This document shows, one piece after another, positions 48,679-58,808 of a stretch of DNA of 64,000 nucleotides (position 1 is its first letter; every line of letters begins with the position of its first letter). The position numbers were made by a program, and so were the translations under genes. Origin of the DNA: Marsupella aquatica (taxonomy: Eukaryota > Marchantiophyta). The notes below the pieces were generated by a model. The model was not told where the DNA came from. It worked only from the letters and a program-made list of their open reading frames with translations, and ran no database searches. The DNA lies in the NCBI GenBank assembly GCA_973895155.1, contig OZ316898.1, positions 13,144,001 through 13,208,000 on the forward strand. The letters are read 5' to 3'.

Positions 48679-51600
48679 TGTGACGCCGCCGGTATGGCGG
48701 TTAATGAGTGATTCGTTCTAACTGTGCTCGGCATGTGCGTTAGGAGTGTCTTAGACCGCTATTATTAGCATAACGACAGTATTTAGGTAATCATTATGGG
48801 TAGGATATCATTAGGCAATAAGGGGGAATTCAGGTTCGGACTGGCGGCTGGTCGCTATTCGCACACCCGGGTTACAAGCGTGGAGGGGCCCCTCCCTCGG
48901 GTCCGTATAACGAACTTAAGGAAGCGGCCACTGACATGCGCTGACTCAGACCGGCGGAGTGGCCGGCACACCACAAGCATGAGCGGTTCAGCCTATGGGC
49001 GTCAAGGAGACGTCGGGGGATCGACAAGCCCTCAAGGTATAAAAGGGGAGCCAACCCTTTGTAGTGCACCAGTCCATCAGTCCACGCGCCAGCTTCGACC
49101 CCAACTCTCTCGTTCGCTCTAAGTCGCCACTACTATCTCCTTTGAATGTCGCACACGATCCTCTCCAGCTCGGCCATTCGATTCTGGACGCAGTTCCTAT
49201 CTACCGGAAGGCACTTGGCCGACTCATTGAAACACGCCAACCCGCGCCGATACGAAATCGAACGCGAGTATGAGAGAGCCATCCGCCTAGCAGGACGACA
49301 CCACTACATCCTTAACTTTGACTACCCGTCTCAGAGCAAGCTTTAGCGACCTGCAGAGGTATCCGGGTACTTCTTCAACGGAGACAAATATATCGGGTTT
49401 TGGGAAGCATTGCTTCGGCTTCCGAACGAGGTCTTCAATATCCCGGGTACGATCGACTTGCAGCGACATCACTTCGACCACATCCCTGCTCAGGTTCGGG
49501 CTATCATCAACAGCGAGTCTAGCACCACCCGTTGGACAAGGTCGTCTGCACTCGCTTCGGAGAACTTCTACCAGCACCTACAGAGCTTCATAGGAACTCG
49601 GCCAGCAACCAACATGACCAACTCAGTCGTACCCGTACCCGTACCCGTACAACCTCAGGCTCAGCTTCAGCTTCAGCCTCAGCCGCAGCCTAGCCAAACC
49701 CCACCACCGATCGCCCAGCCAGCACAAGTACGCTCCGTCATCAACGCTGTGGATCTTAGTGATGACGACGAGGCTACCCTACCCTTGACCAGGCGGCCCA
49801 GAGGAACAAGCGCTCAGGGGGCCGACACTATATCGTCCCCACCCCCTGCTCTGACCCCAGGAGCGGCCCCGGCAGACAACATGGTGACCATGGCCGACCC
49901 GGGCCCGTTACTAACGGCAGTAGCACTACCCAGGCCCGATCGGGAGGATGGGGAGGTGTCACCTTCCCCGAGCCAGTCACGGGGGAAGAAGAGGAAGGAA
50001 TCCGACACTGCATTCGGGTTACCGTTGGCCACGGTAGCCGTGGCCAAGGTGACGATGCACCGCATGGGGGAAAACGTTCACAAAAACATCCTCCATCCCA
50101 AGCATGCGGTGTACCTGAAGACTCAGGGATTCAAGCACCTCACCTCCCTCCCCTGGAACACTTGAAGGTACTACGGGGAGGACATGACGGAGTTTAGCAG
50201 GAATTATGACGACGCGCGTCAACATACTCGGCTGCGGGGAAGGAGTATGTCCCTCACGGAAGAACGGCTTAGGATGATCTTCGGGTTACCCGAAGGTGAC
50301 AATCAAGTCGAATCACGGGCTCACGGGGGCAAGGGAGCCAAGTACCAATCTTCAAGTTTTCCCTCAGAGGGAGCAGTGGACAACAGGTTCGTGATGAAGA
50401 CCTGCCTCATCCCCGAGATAGCTGAGCGACTGGAGTTCCAGAGGTTCGCCCTCCACATGATGGAACCCTGGGGGGAGATCTCCGCCGCCCAGGTTATCCA
50501 GGTCGAGAACTATCGACCTAGGAGGTGGGCGTTGTACTTCGCTAAGAAATTCCATGAAGAGATGGAGCGGCGAAGGAAGACGCTGTACATTGGCGGGAAG
50601 GCATATTTCGCTAGCCACATTGAGATCATTCTTGAGTGGTACGCCCGGTTTGATCGACGAACCCTTCCCCGTGTCAACGTTACAAAGCTGGTCCCAGCTA
50701 GGTGGGTTTTTCCGGCCTTGGAGAGACGGCCCCAACCCGAGGCCCGAAGTCCAGCGGACACGCCAGCTTCACCCACCCCACCTCCACAAGTAGCTGTAGT
50801 CATAACCGAGGAGGTACTGGATGGGTCGGGTGTCGAAACCGTTGATGCGACCCAACAGGCCTAAGTACAGAAGTCGGTACGGCGGAGGCCTTACCCGAGC
50901 CCGGTTCTCCCAAAGACCCACCGGTGGCTATTCTGGAGAACCGGACATTGCTACAAGAGGACGCTCCAGCCCCTTCCAACGTTACGTCCCCAGGGCTGGA
51001 CGTCACTGCCCCGACCCCCGCGCGTGTTGACGTCTGCCCGTGCCCAACTCCGAACAGGCACAACCTGGACCACCCGAAACTCTTCGTACCGGGTACATTT
51101 CTGAACGGGCTTCTGGGAGATTTCTCTCATCAGATTGCCCGGGATACCGGGGAGTTCATGGCCCGGAAGGTAGCCTGTTCTTCAATTAGGAGTTGGTTGC
51201 CGCAGTAAAGGCAGGTCGGGCCCAGTCAGAGGCCCTTCAAAGGATAGAGCGGTACCGAGTGGAGTCCGTGTACCTAAAGAACGAAGTTGCAGCTCAAGAG
51301 GCTGAGCTTTGGCAACTACGACCCAAGGTTGCAGCCGCCGATGAGTTGTTAGCAAAGGCGCACGCTCTTACCGCCCTAGCCGAACAGGCCAAAGCTGGGA
51401 ACGAGGCCGAGATTACACGACTCCGGAACCAGATTGACAGTTTGAAGAATCAAACTGTCACCTGGCAGAAAGACCTGGAGGAGGCCGAGGAACGGGCCCA
51501 ATGGGACACGGTGGAGATAGCCACGCTGCAGGCCGAGGTGGCGCGGCTCCAAACCGAGGCCGAGAAGCAGGACCAGCTGGCGGGTAAACTGACAAGTGAC

Positions 51601-52674
51601 GCCCAGCAGTTGGAGGAGGCTTGTCAGGAGGCAGCAGAGGAGACGGACGCGGCGAGGCGAGAGAATGAATCTCTGCTGGACCAGGTCTAGCTCCTCAAGG
51701 CGGACAGTGACAGGCTTCAAAGGCAGCGGGATGGCCGCTCCCATTCAGGCGGCTCTGGCAAGCGTGCCAGGAATTAGCGGCGGAGTAGGAATAGATTAGG
51801 ATTAGGACTAGCTTAGTCAGGCTCTTGGGACAGGCACCTGCCTTCGGTACAGCATTGCTGCCATGCTGTCCAGCCTGCGTAGATTAGGATCTTCTAATAA
51901 GACACAGCCATTTCCGGCCTGACTGTCAGCTTAGTTAAGACCTTAGTCAGTGAATCTTCGGCGAGAGGACACCCCGTCCCTCGGCCCTTAGTATTTAGTG
52001 CACCCCTCGGTAGAGGTAAGGGGGGGTTTTTAGTTGCAGAGTTGGGCGTCCGTGGTATGTGCGGGGAGTCCCGACCTCTGGGAATGAAAGAGTACCAAGG
52101 GGAGGGGGTAGGACTAAGCTCGCCGAGCGAGTGCAGAGCCGGGCTCCGTTGTAGTGTGCACCCTCGGCCTTGAACTTGTTCATTCCGGGGCTGTCGGGTC
52201 AACTAAGTGTACGCATATGTTCCCTTTGTAGTAAAATTCTTTCCCATCATTTTCCTTCGTGTAAATCAAGATTGTATGCATGTGCGCGTGTATGTGTGTG
52301 GGTTTCTCGTATATGGGTGGCAGCGCCAGGCCGAACGCACTACCCGAGACGTGCACAGGGTGCAGCCTACGGGTAAGTGATTGCGAGCACAGGTTTAGGA
52401 CATGTATCATCGAATCCGGATCGAAGGCAGACAGCACGAAGGCTTAGAAGCCCTTAAGCCGGGGTCGATCCTGCTATCGACTAAGGTACGTTCCGGCGGC
52501 GAAACACAAACCATACCTAGGAGGTGTCCGTATTTAGCAGTATGCGCACTGAGCGCTAGTTTACGAGAATAAGGTGCATTATGTGCTTCCCTTCCTGCCC
52601 GAACCCTCAGATTTACGAGGGATGTGCTCGTCTAAGCTGAAGTCTGAGTTAAGGCCGCAGCCGATGACGTGACA
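48679..52674 (+). repeat. Presumed 3' LTR of about 4.0 kb containing a coding frame
   Basis: Begins TGTGACGCCGCC (same as 47,437) after the purine-rich AAGCAGGGAG and ends at the target duplication. TATAAAAGGGG at about 49,037 would be the LTR promoter, making U3 about 360 bp. If the ends are right, the LTR is unusually long and includes the open frames at 49,146-51,690. The remaining 51,790-52,674 shows no gene. Alternative: a short LTR followed by part of a second, fused element. Confidence 0.6.
49146..51690 (+). pseudogene. LTR-embedded frame: Pro/Gln-rich protein with gag-like segment and coiled coil
   Basis: One frame runs from ATG 49,146 to 50,864 with stops at about 49,344 and 50,164. 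Features in order: a helical start (RRYEIEREYERAIRLAG), a Pro/Gln-rich linker (49,620-49,720), a basic patch (RGKKRKES) and a segment with SLTEERLRMIFGLPEGDNQV, which recalls the putative plant transposon domain found in gag regions of plant gypsy elements. After frame changes at about 50,870-51,190 a long heptad-rich coiled coil follows (51,193-51,690). It may be a gag-like or accessory protein; assignment is tentative. Confidence 0.5.
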
Positions 52675-53587
52675 ACTCCGAATAGAGTTTTGTGAAAAAA
52701 ATGAGGATGGAGTTCCGATTTGGTCGAGGATATGTTTGAGTGGTTGTCTGCACTCTGTTAATTCTTCTTGTAACTATTGTCGTGATGCCCAAAACAAATA
52801 TCATCGATTGGCATATTTTTGTTGTCGAATTTGGAATGAAGATTCTTGGATTAACTTATCGCGTTGAATTTTCTTGATTAGTATGTAAGTGTTTAGGTGA
52901 ACGTTCTTGGGTCAAACATTTTGTGAATATATTTTTATTTTGATCAAAGAAATAAAATCAGTTTTTCCATCACTGTTTTGTAGGTTGCTGAGAAAGAGCT
53001 CACCATCTCATTTATTACTCTAGGTATCCACTCTTATTTTGAAATGGCAGTCACTGAGAACCCTGTCTTTACAAGGTTAGCGATGTCATTCGATAAAGAG
53101 AAGAAACAAATTCAACAAAAAAGTGGCCAAAGGGAATCCGGATGGAAAACCCCTTCAGAATGTTCATATTGAAGCTTTTGTTAGGATGGAAACACCGAAT
53201 CTTCCTCCAATCGATTTCTTAGGTTTATTTTCAAGGTCTGACCTAAATTGATTTCAAGAAGACTGGCACAATCTTGAGAAAGATGAGCAAGCGAGGCTCT
53301 TCGAAATGTATGGGGAAGCTTCTAGTCTGGTTTGGAGCCATCTTGAATGGGCTCTTTGTAAAGACTCTTTTTAAGAATATCAACTTAGTTTTTTTTGTGG
53401 CACAATTCCGAATGAATAAAGAGTTACCCGATTCGCTATGCGTAAAATCTATTTGGTTGAATACAAGGACTTGGGGATATGCCTTATCTCTAGTCCCATC
53501 AAGAGAAAAAAATATACATAGACATCCGGACTCCAACCCTACGCTTTTGGATACACATTATCGCCTGTGGATACGAAGGTGATAAAG

Positions 53588-53595
53588 TATAAATA
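53588..53595 (+). promoter_or_regulatory. TATA box of the ParB-like/methyltransferase gene
   Basis: TATAAATA followed by GGAG, the same core as at 46,708. A leader intron with donor AATAG|GTAAAA at 53,721/53,722 and acceptor TTTTTCAG at 54,155 leads to the ATG at 54,160. Confidence 0.5.
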
Positions 53596-53776
53596 GGAGT
53601 GTCTGGTCAGAAAATTACTCTCATTTCTTTTTCTTCTCAACTTTGTTTACCTCCGCGTTTTTCTCGGGCCGCAACATCTCTATAGCTTTTTGTATTTGCT
53701 CGAATCAAAACCAAAAAATAGGTAAAACTTGAAGAAACTCTCCCCTCCTCGTTTGGTTAATTGTTGAATCCTGAGA

Positions 53777-54047
53777 GGGATACGCCATATCCCCATTTGT
53801 ATTCAACTCTATTATTTGGCCTTCTTTTCAATATTGAATACGAGATGGGATACCGCGTATCCCATCTCGCATTGAACACCCTCTTTTTAGTCTTCCATCC
53901 GAACCTCCTCAGCACTCTTTCTTGACTTTGAATACGAACTGGGATACCGCGTATCCCATTTCGCATTCAAGTCCCTCTTTTTCGTTAATTGCATCAGACT
54001 CTGGACATTTGTTGTTGTTGGATGTGAAGTGGGATACCGCGTATCCC
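53777..54047. repeat. GTATCCC-type palindrome cluster in a leader intron
   Basis: Cores at 53,777-53,793 (one mismatch), 53,847-53,863, 53,941-53,957 and 54,031-54,047, period 70-94 bp, three with the identical centre GGGATACCGCGTATCCC. Outer half-sites GAATACGA and TCGCATTC extend the symmetry to about 40 bp. All lie between the splice sites at 53,722 and 54,155. Confidence 0.93.
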
Positions 54048-54159
54048 ATTTCGCATTCAACTCCCTCTTTTCCGTTCTTTGCATCAGACTTGGCAATTGT
54101 TGATGTTGGATGCCAAGTGGTTTGGTCTGGTTCTAAGTGTATCAATCTTTTTCAGGATC

Positions 54160-56097
54160 ATGTCGAACAAATCAAAGTCGTCTGGTTTGACCCAGTCTTC
54201 ACGGACAGCCATCGTCGATGAGATTTGGAAGAAAGACCTTTACACGGAGGAGAAACTCGTGAGGAATAGGTGGTACTTCAGGGATGCTCGGGCGATGGAT
54301 ATTCACAGAGCCTATGAAGGTCCAGCGGTGTGGTTGGTTATCGTTAAGGGTAAAGACCATTGCCATTATGGATTAGTCGTGGACACCGGGGAGGCGGATA
54401 TCACCGACTCAAAAACAAAACAGCTGAAGAAGATTCCAATGTACCTTTGCATTCTTCCGAACAATGCCTTCACTGTAGTTGTCCTCAACTATGAGAAACT
54501 TGATCGGGTCTCGATGAACACATTTCCTGATGACCCGATCTGCTAGCTAATTTCGGAAGTGCCAGAGATTGAGGACTTTTCTTATTGGTGTTTGAAATTT
54601 GTCTTGAAGTCTTGGAGGGTTGTTGAGGATTTTACGAAGGTAGCGTATAGGTCCGTTGTTGGAGCCGACTTTGGCGTCAAAGAGCGGCCTTTGAAGTTGA
54701 AAGTGACGAAGCCTACCGATCCGGCTTCGAAGTCAGGGGAGATGTCTGGAACACCCTGGACAAAGGAGAAATCTGCCACAGTTTCTTTTAAGGAACCGGC
54801 AAAGAGGAAGCTTGCAGACCAACTCTCTGGGGAAGATTCTAAAGTAGCGGTGTCAGGAGAAGCTATTGTCAAGAAGAAATTGGATCGACGTGACATCCAG
54901 AAGCGCGCGCCTTCTGCACCAGGAAGTGTTGTCTCATCTTTGGTCCCACCAATTTCACAGACACCTCAGATTCCTTCAACTTTGTCAGGTGGGCTTTCTT
55001 TATCATCTAGAGGAGCTGTTAAAGAAAAGAAAAATGATTCAACAGATATCAATACAGCTTTGCAGCGGGAAGAGACACTTGTGGTTCGTGAAGAAGTGTG
55101 TCGGTTGATGGAGACTAAGCGAGTTTAGAAGACAACAGTTATTCTGAAAACAACTAACCTGCTTCTTGTTGACGATATTGACGACGAGAACTCAACGTTG
55201 GTTCGAACATCCAGACTTTGATGAAAATGAATCCGACAAATTTCATGATGCCATTTGTCTTGTTTGTGATCCCGGAAGACTGCCCGACAGTGACAAATTG
55301 GGACCCAGAAAAGGCAGCAAGCTGGAGATATCGAGTGATTGGAGGTAATCATGGTGCTCGGGCCAAGAGAGAATTGTATCAGGCTTATGGGAGAGAGATC
55401 TTCAATGAACTCCAAACTTGGGTGTATGCTGGTCTCACAAGGGAGGACATTCAGAAACTTAGCATCCAACATAATATTGATCAAGAGTACAGGAAAAAAA
55501 TGAACAACATTGATCAAATCCGAACAATGCATAAGATTTTCCTTGCCAGAGGAATGGCAAAAACCAAGGAGACTAGAGAAGCGTGTGCGATGGAGGTTTG
55601 CCTGCCTCGACGGGTTTTTTCCGGGGGACGCCACAAGCCTGAAGAAGCATGAGCCTCTCTTCCAAATTGCGTTTAGGTCGGGTAAGGTCTGGGAACTCCA
55701 AGACCAGATCTTTGAGATGTGGAACAAGTTGGAGATCAAAGGGCAGAATAAGCAGAAGTCACCTATCAAGAAACTCAAGAAAGGAAAGGGAAAAGCGCAG
55801 TTGATTCCAAAAGCTTTGAATAAGCTTGCAGGGGGCCTTACCTTGACACCTTGGAGAGCAATCTAGGGAATTGAACACGACCGATTTTTGGAGTCCCTTC
55901 TTCTCCGAGTGAAGGACCGGATGATATCTTTGGAGCAGATGGCAAAAAAAGCCGAGAGTTACAAGAAACTTGTGAAAATTAGCAAGCTTTTTGTTCAGTT
56001 GTAAGGGCAGCAAGACTGGGCGACTTGCAAACGAATGTTTCCGATGGAAACAGAATTTGCCGAGCTTGAAAGATGGAGTGGGAAATTGTCCGATGTG
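54160..56097 (+). pseudogene. ParB-like N-terminal part of the methyltransferase gene, degraded
   Basis: From ATG 54,160 one frame continues to about 55,210 with stops at 54,544 and 55,126; then two frame changes (about 55,210 and 55,610) and stops at 55,864 and 56,002. The donor DV|GTATGT at 56,097 joins it to the methyltransferase exon. The first 130 residues are unrecognised (VWLVIVKGKDHCHYGLVVD); a Ser/Lys-rich linker follows. The key segment is ASWRYRVIGGNHGARAKREL at about 55,330: the I-x-G-x-H-R/G-x-x-A-x-x-x-L pattern resembles box II of ParB/sulfiredoxin-like domains, which in bacteria and phages are often fused to DNA methyltransferases. Long helices follow. ParB resemblance is a motif-level call. 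Confidence 0.55.
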
Positions 56098-56188
56098 GTA
56101 TGTTCTCCCCTTCCATTGATTGGACTTTTCTATTTGTTTCGCCATGTTCGGAGGTTTTCTTCGTGGATTTCTTGTTGGAATGCGAAGT

Positions 56189-56564
56189 GGGATACGAAGT
56201 ATCCCATCTCGGATTCACTTGTGCTTATTTGATGTTGGTGATATTTCAATGCGGTTTTTTCTTGGTTGAATGCCAAGTGGGATACGCGGTATCCCATCTC
56301 GTATTCACTTGTGGTTATTTGAAGTTTGTGATGTTTCAATGTGGTTTTTGCTTGGTTGAATTCAAAGTGGGATACGCGGTATCCCATCTCGTATTCAATG
56401 TGGTTATTTGATGTTTGAGATGTTTCAATGTGGTTTTTGCTTGGTCGAATGCGAAGTAAGATACGGGGTATCCCATCTAGGATTCACTTGTGGTTATTTG
56501 ACGGTGGTGATGTTTGACTGTGGTTTCTGCTTGGTTGAATACGAACTAGGATACGGAGTATCCC
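56189..56564. repeat. Tandem GTATCCC-type palindromes in the methyltransferase gene intron
   Basis: Five sites at 56,189-56,205, 56,279-56,295, 56,369-56,385, about 56,459-56,475 (left arm mutated) and 56,548-56,564, at a period of 89-90 bp. The whole unit, including TTTTTGCTTGGTTGAAT and TTCACTTGTGGTTATTTG, is repeated. They lie in the intron 56,098-56,663. Confidence 0.93.
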
Positions 56565-56663
56565 ATGTCGCATTCGTCGTCCAGATTTGATTGTTTGAAT
56601 TCCTAAATGGTTATCTCCCCATTGTCTTTCCTCCAGATTCTTTTAACAAGTTTGTGTTTGCAG

Positions 56664-57773
56664 TTGAAAGCTTTTTCGAAGAAGAAGAACAAGGATGCAA
56701 TTGGTGCCGATGCGGTTGAGAAGCCTACGGAGGAGCTGACTTTGAGTGTTATTCCCCCAGGGTTTAAGAATTATGTTCAAGAAGCAATTGAGAACTACAA
56801 CCGTCGTCATGGGATTGAAACGGTTGAAGCAGAGTCGAGTGACCATCGATGGAAAAACACTGATGGAAATTTTATCAGATATACATTGCATTGTGGAGAT
56901 GTCAGGGCGCTGGATAAGTTTGTAGAGGAAAGGAATTACACACTTGCAATTGCAGATATTCCTTATGGATTCAATGCGCCTGGCTCTGAAAATGATGAGG
57001 TCCCATTTTCAGAGAGTGATATTGTGGATATGGTGAATTATTTTGCCAAGGTGACAAGTTCAAAGATGTGGAGGTTTGTTGTGATTCACTCTTTGCAGCA
57101 AACTTGGTCTGTGATGAATGCTCTTGGACAAACTTGTAACGCAGGTGTAGAGGCTGGAATTTGGGAGAAGCCAAATGTACATGCTCATCCTTCCGGGAAT
57201 CAATTGGCTTGGGCTTTTGAAAACTGGTCAATCGGATATTATCACGAGAGTGGTATTAGGACCAGAGACATGTACAATTTTGAACATGATGAGAAAAGGG
57301 TAAACATCATAAAAGTCCTTTGTGTTACAAAGAAATATGTAACACCATTGGGAGAAATAGTGAACCCTTACCAGAAACCGATAGCTTTAGCAGATTGGTT
57401 CGTTCAACATTTTAGTGAAGCAGGGGATTGGGTTGTTGATTTATGTGCAGGGAGTGGTTTGACCTCATGCGCTGCCTTGTTAGGGAAACGTCCGGTGACA
57501 GCCATGGAGCTCAGTGCAAGCCAGGTGGATTGTATCCGGACCCGACTTGTCACGCTTGATGAATCGTGGGACTTGAATGATGAAGCAACCGAGGAGGGTA
57601 CAGGACCCATGAGCTTTGAGGTTCAACCACCTATTGGTGGTACTACGAGCACCCTCACCACTGGAACTTGCATTATTACAACTGCGGAGGAGAACGACAA
57701 TGATGAGGATGAAGAGGATGAAGTGGAACATGAAGCTCCGGCACTTGATCTTGGCTCATTCCTTGAGGTGTAG
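56664..57773 (+). CDS. Beta-class DNA amino-methyltransferase (adenine-N6 or cytosine-N4)
   Basis: Exon after the acceptor TTTGCAG at 56,663. About 370 residues. Motif IV is IADIPYGF (DIPY for the usual DPPY) near residue 110; the target-recognition part lies between; then QKPIALADWFVQHF (motif X region) and the SAM-binding motif I VDLCAGSGLTSCAALLGKRP, followed by MELSASQVDCIRTRL. The order IV-TRD-X-I defines the beta class, as in CcrM/HinfI-type enzymes. The C-terminus is acidic. Such enzymes methylate the exocyclic amino group of A or C; plants do not normally carry this type. No stop is seen in this exon, unlike the upstream part. It reads to TAG at 57,771, or may splice at 57,767 into the protease. 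Confidence 0.82.
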   Translation: MKAFSKKKNKDAIGADAVEKPTEELTLSVIPPGFKNYVQEAIENYNRRHGIETVEAESSDHRWKNTDGNFIRYTLHCGDVRALDKFVEERNYTLAIADIPYGFNAPGSENDEVPFSESDIVDMVNYFAKVTSSKMWRFVVIHSLQQTWSVMNALGQTCNAGVEAGIWEKPNVHAHPSGNQLAWAFENWSIGYYHESGIRTRDMYNFEHDEKRVNIIKVLCVTKKYVTPLGEIVNPYQKPIALADWFVQHFSEAGDWVVDLCAGSGLTSCAALLGKRPVTAMELSASQVDCIRTRLVTLDESWDLNDEATEEGTGPMSFEVQPPIGGTTSTLTTGTCIITTAEENDNDEDEEDEVEHEAPALDLGSFLEV

Positions 57774-57852
57774 ACTTAAGTTTGATTAGTTCTCTCATGT
57801 TGTATCTATTGATCCAAACTTGTGAAATATTGAGGAAGATTATGATTGGACT

Positions 57853-58797
57853 ATGTTCTTATTTCACAAAGTAATGTCTTTGCAGGAACCAAAGGATGAT
57901 TTTGTATTGAAACATGTTCTGCATAGATTCTCACACAATCCTTCTAGTGGATTTCTTTTGGACAATAAAACATTGAACCAACTTGAACCCGGTCAATATT
58001 TGGGTGATGAAATAATGGAATTTTACCCACAATTAATAACCGAGGAACATGGAGATCTGGCTCCTTCAGTAAACACATTATCCTCTTTTTTTTACCCTTG
58101 GCTTGTTTCAAGGATTGAAACAGAACCAGCTGAGATCTTGTTGGAATCAATTCAAAAGATGCGGAATTATTACAAGCCACCATTTTCCCAAATTGAGGTC
58201 ATTCTCATGCCAATTCACATGAGCATGCACTGGAGTCTGGTTGTAATAAGTTTGGATCGGATTGAATCTTTGATCAAAATGTATCATCTAGACTCTCTCG
58301 CCGGTCTACACTCAACCCATGCAATTGGATCAATACTGAGCAGGTACGTATATATTCTATTACATTTTTTCAATTTGAATTTATTTATGTGGTACATAAA
58401 TATAAACACTTTGGACTAAGAACTTTGAATGATAATTTGCAGATATTTTACAATGGAATGGGAATTCTTTTTTGCAAAAGTTCCAATGGGAGTTGTGGAG
58501 ATATACAATCCAATGGTAAGGATTTGAAAAGTTATTTCAACTTTTATTTAGTTCAATTATTAAACACTTTGGACTAACTTTAAGATTCTTTCTTAGGTAC
58601 CTCAACAACCAAACAATTCGGATTGTGGTCTATTTGTTCTTCAAAATATGGACGAAATCAGAATTCAATGGCATATTACAGAATGCCTTGATGCACAGTC
58701 TTTATTTACTGAAAAATGGTACAATTGTAAAAGAGCATGTAACCTTAGAAAATTCATTCGAGATCAAATTCTAAAATTGATACATGTACCTGTTTAA
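57853..58797 (+). CDS. Ulp1/SENP-like cysteine protease (C48 family), three exons
   Basis: Exons 57,853 (or 57,886)-58,343, 58,443-58,515 and 58,597-58,797. Catalytic residues: His in SMHWSLVVISL, Asp in MYHLDSLAG, Gln and Cys in PQQPNNSDCGLFVLQ; the spacing and the NNSDCG turn are typical of Ulp1. About 255 residues, so mostly the protease core. Ulp1 domains cleave SUMO from proteins or mature it; in several large eukaryotic transposons (for example KDZ/Zisupton types) such proteases accompany the transposase. The region before 57,886 looks like a polypyrimidine tract and acceptor (TGTCTTTGCAG), so the ATG at 57,853 may not be the true start. Confidence 0.85.
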
Positions 58798-58808
58798 GGA
58801 CATCAATC

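Larger units (their letters stand above)
47437..52674 (+). mobile_element. Gypsy-type LTR retrotransposon, internally deleted, with exact 5-bp target duplication
   Basis: Starts TGTGACGCC at 47,437 and ends CGTGACA at 52,674 (inverted TGTSACG ends); ACTCC flanks both sides (47,432-47,436 and 52,675-52,679). The first 110 bp recur at 48,679, marking the start of the 3' LTR, whose right end is the element end. The 5' LTR is cut at about 47,548 and fused directly to the integrase, so gag, protease, reverse transcriptase and most of the 5' LTR are gone. The element is clearly more GC-rich than its host. Confidence 0.85.
47289..53370 (+). pseudogene. Uncharacterised gene of the inner element, split by an LTR element
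   Basis: The first part (ATG 47,289) encodes 49 residues up to SLNPL and is cut by the LTR element at 47,437. Past the insert (52,680) the frame resumes exactly when one ACTCC is removed, giving a Cys-rich stretch with CLSGCLHS, CNYCRDAQNKYH and FCCRIW up to a stop at about 52,868. A probable further exon starts at 52,984 (VAEKELTISFITLG) and another near 53,250 (DWHNLEKDEQARLFEMYG). The Cys spacing suggests a metal-binding module; no known family recognised. Upstream, a leader intron carries palindromes. The gene is disrupted and further worn at its 3' part. Confidence 0.55.

Noticed and set aside
47437-48790. A small element with 110-bp LTRs around the integrase
   Set aside because: The 110-bp repeat at 48,679 lacks a target duplication at its right border, whereas 52,674 has a perfect one; the larger unit explains the data better.
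53757-54145. Overlapping minus-strand frames with repeated EMGYAVSHF-like segments
   Set aside because: They are produced by the palindromes being open in several frames on both strands; no start context or partner exon, and they lie in an intron of the opposite strand.
56073-56590. Plus- and minus-strand frames with repeats in the methyltransferase gene intron
   Set aside because: Same cause: tandem 90-bp palindromic units without stops. The splice sites around them are good.
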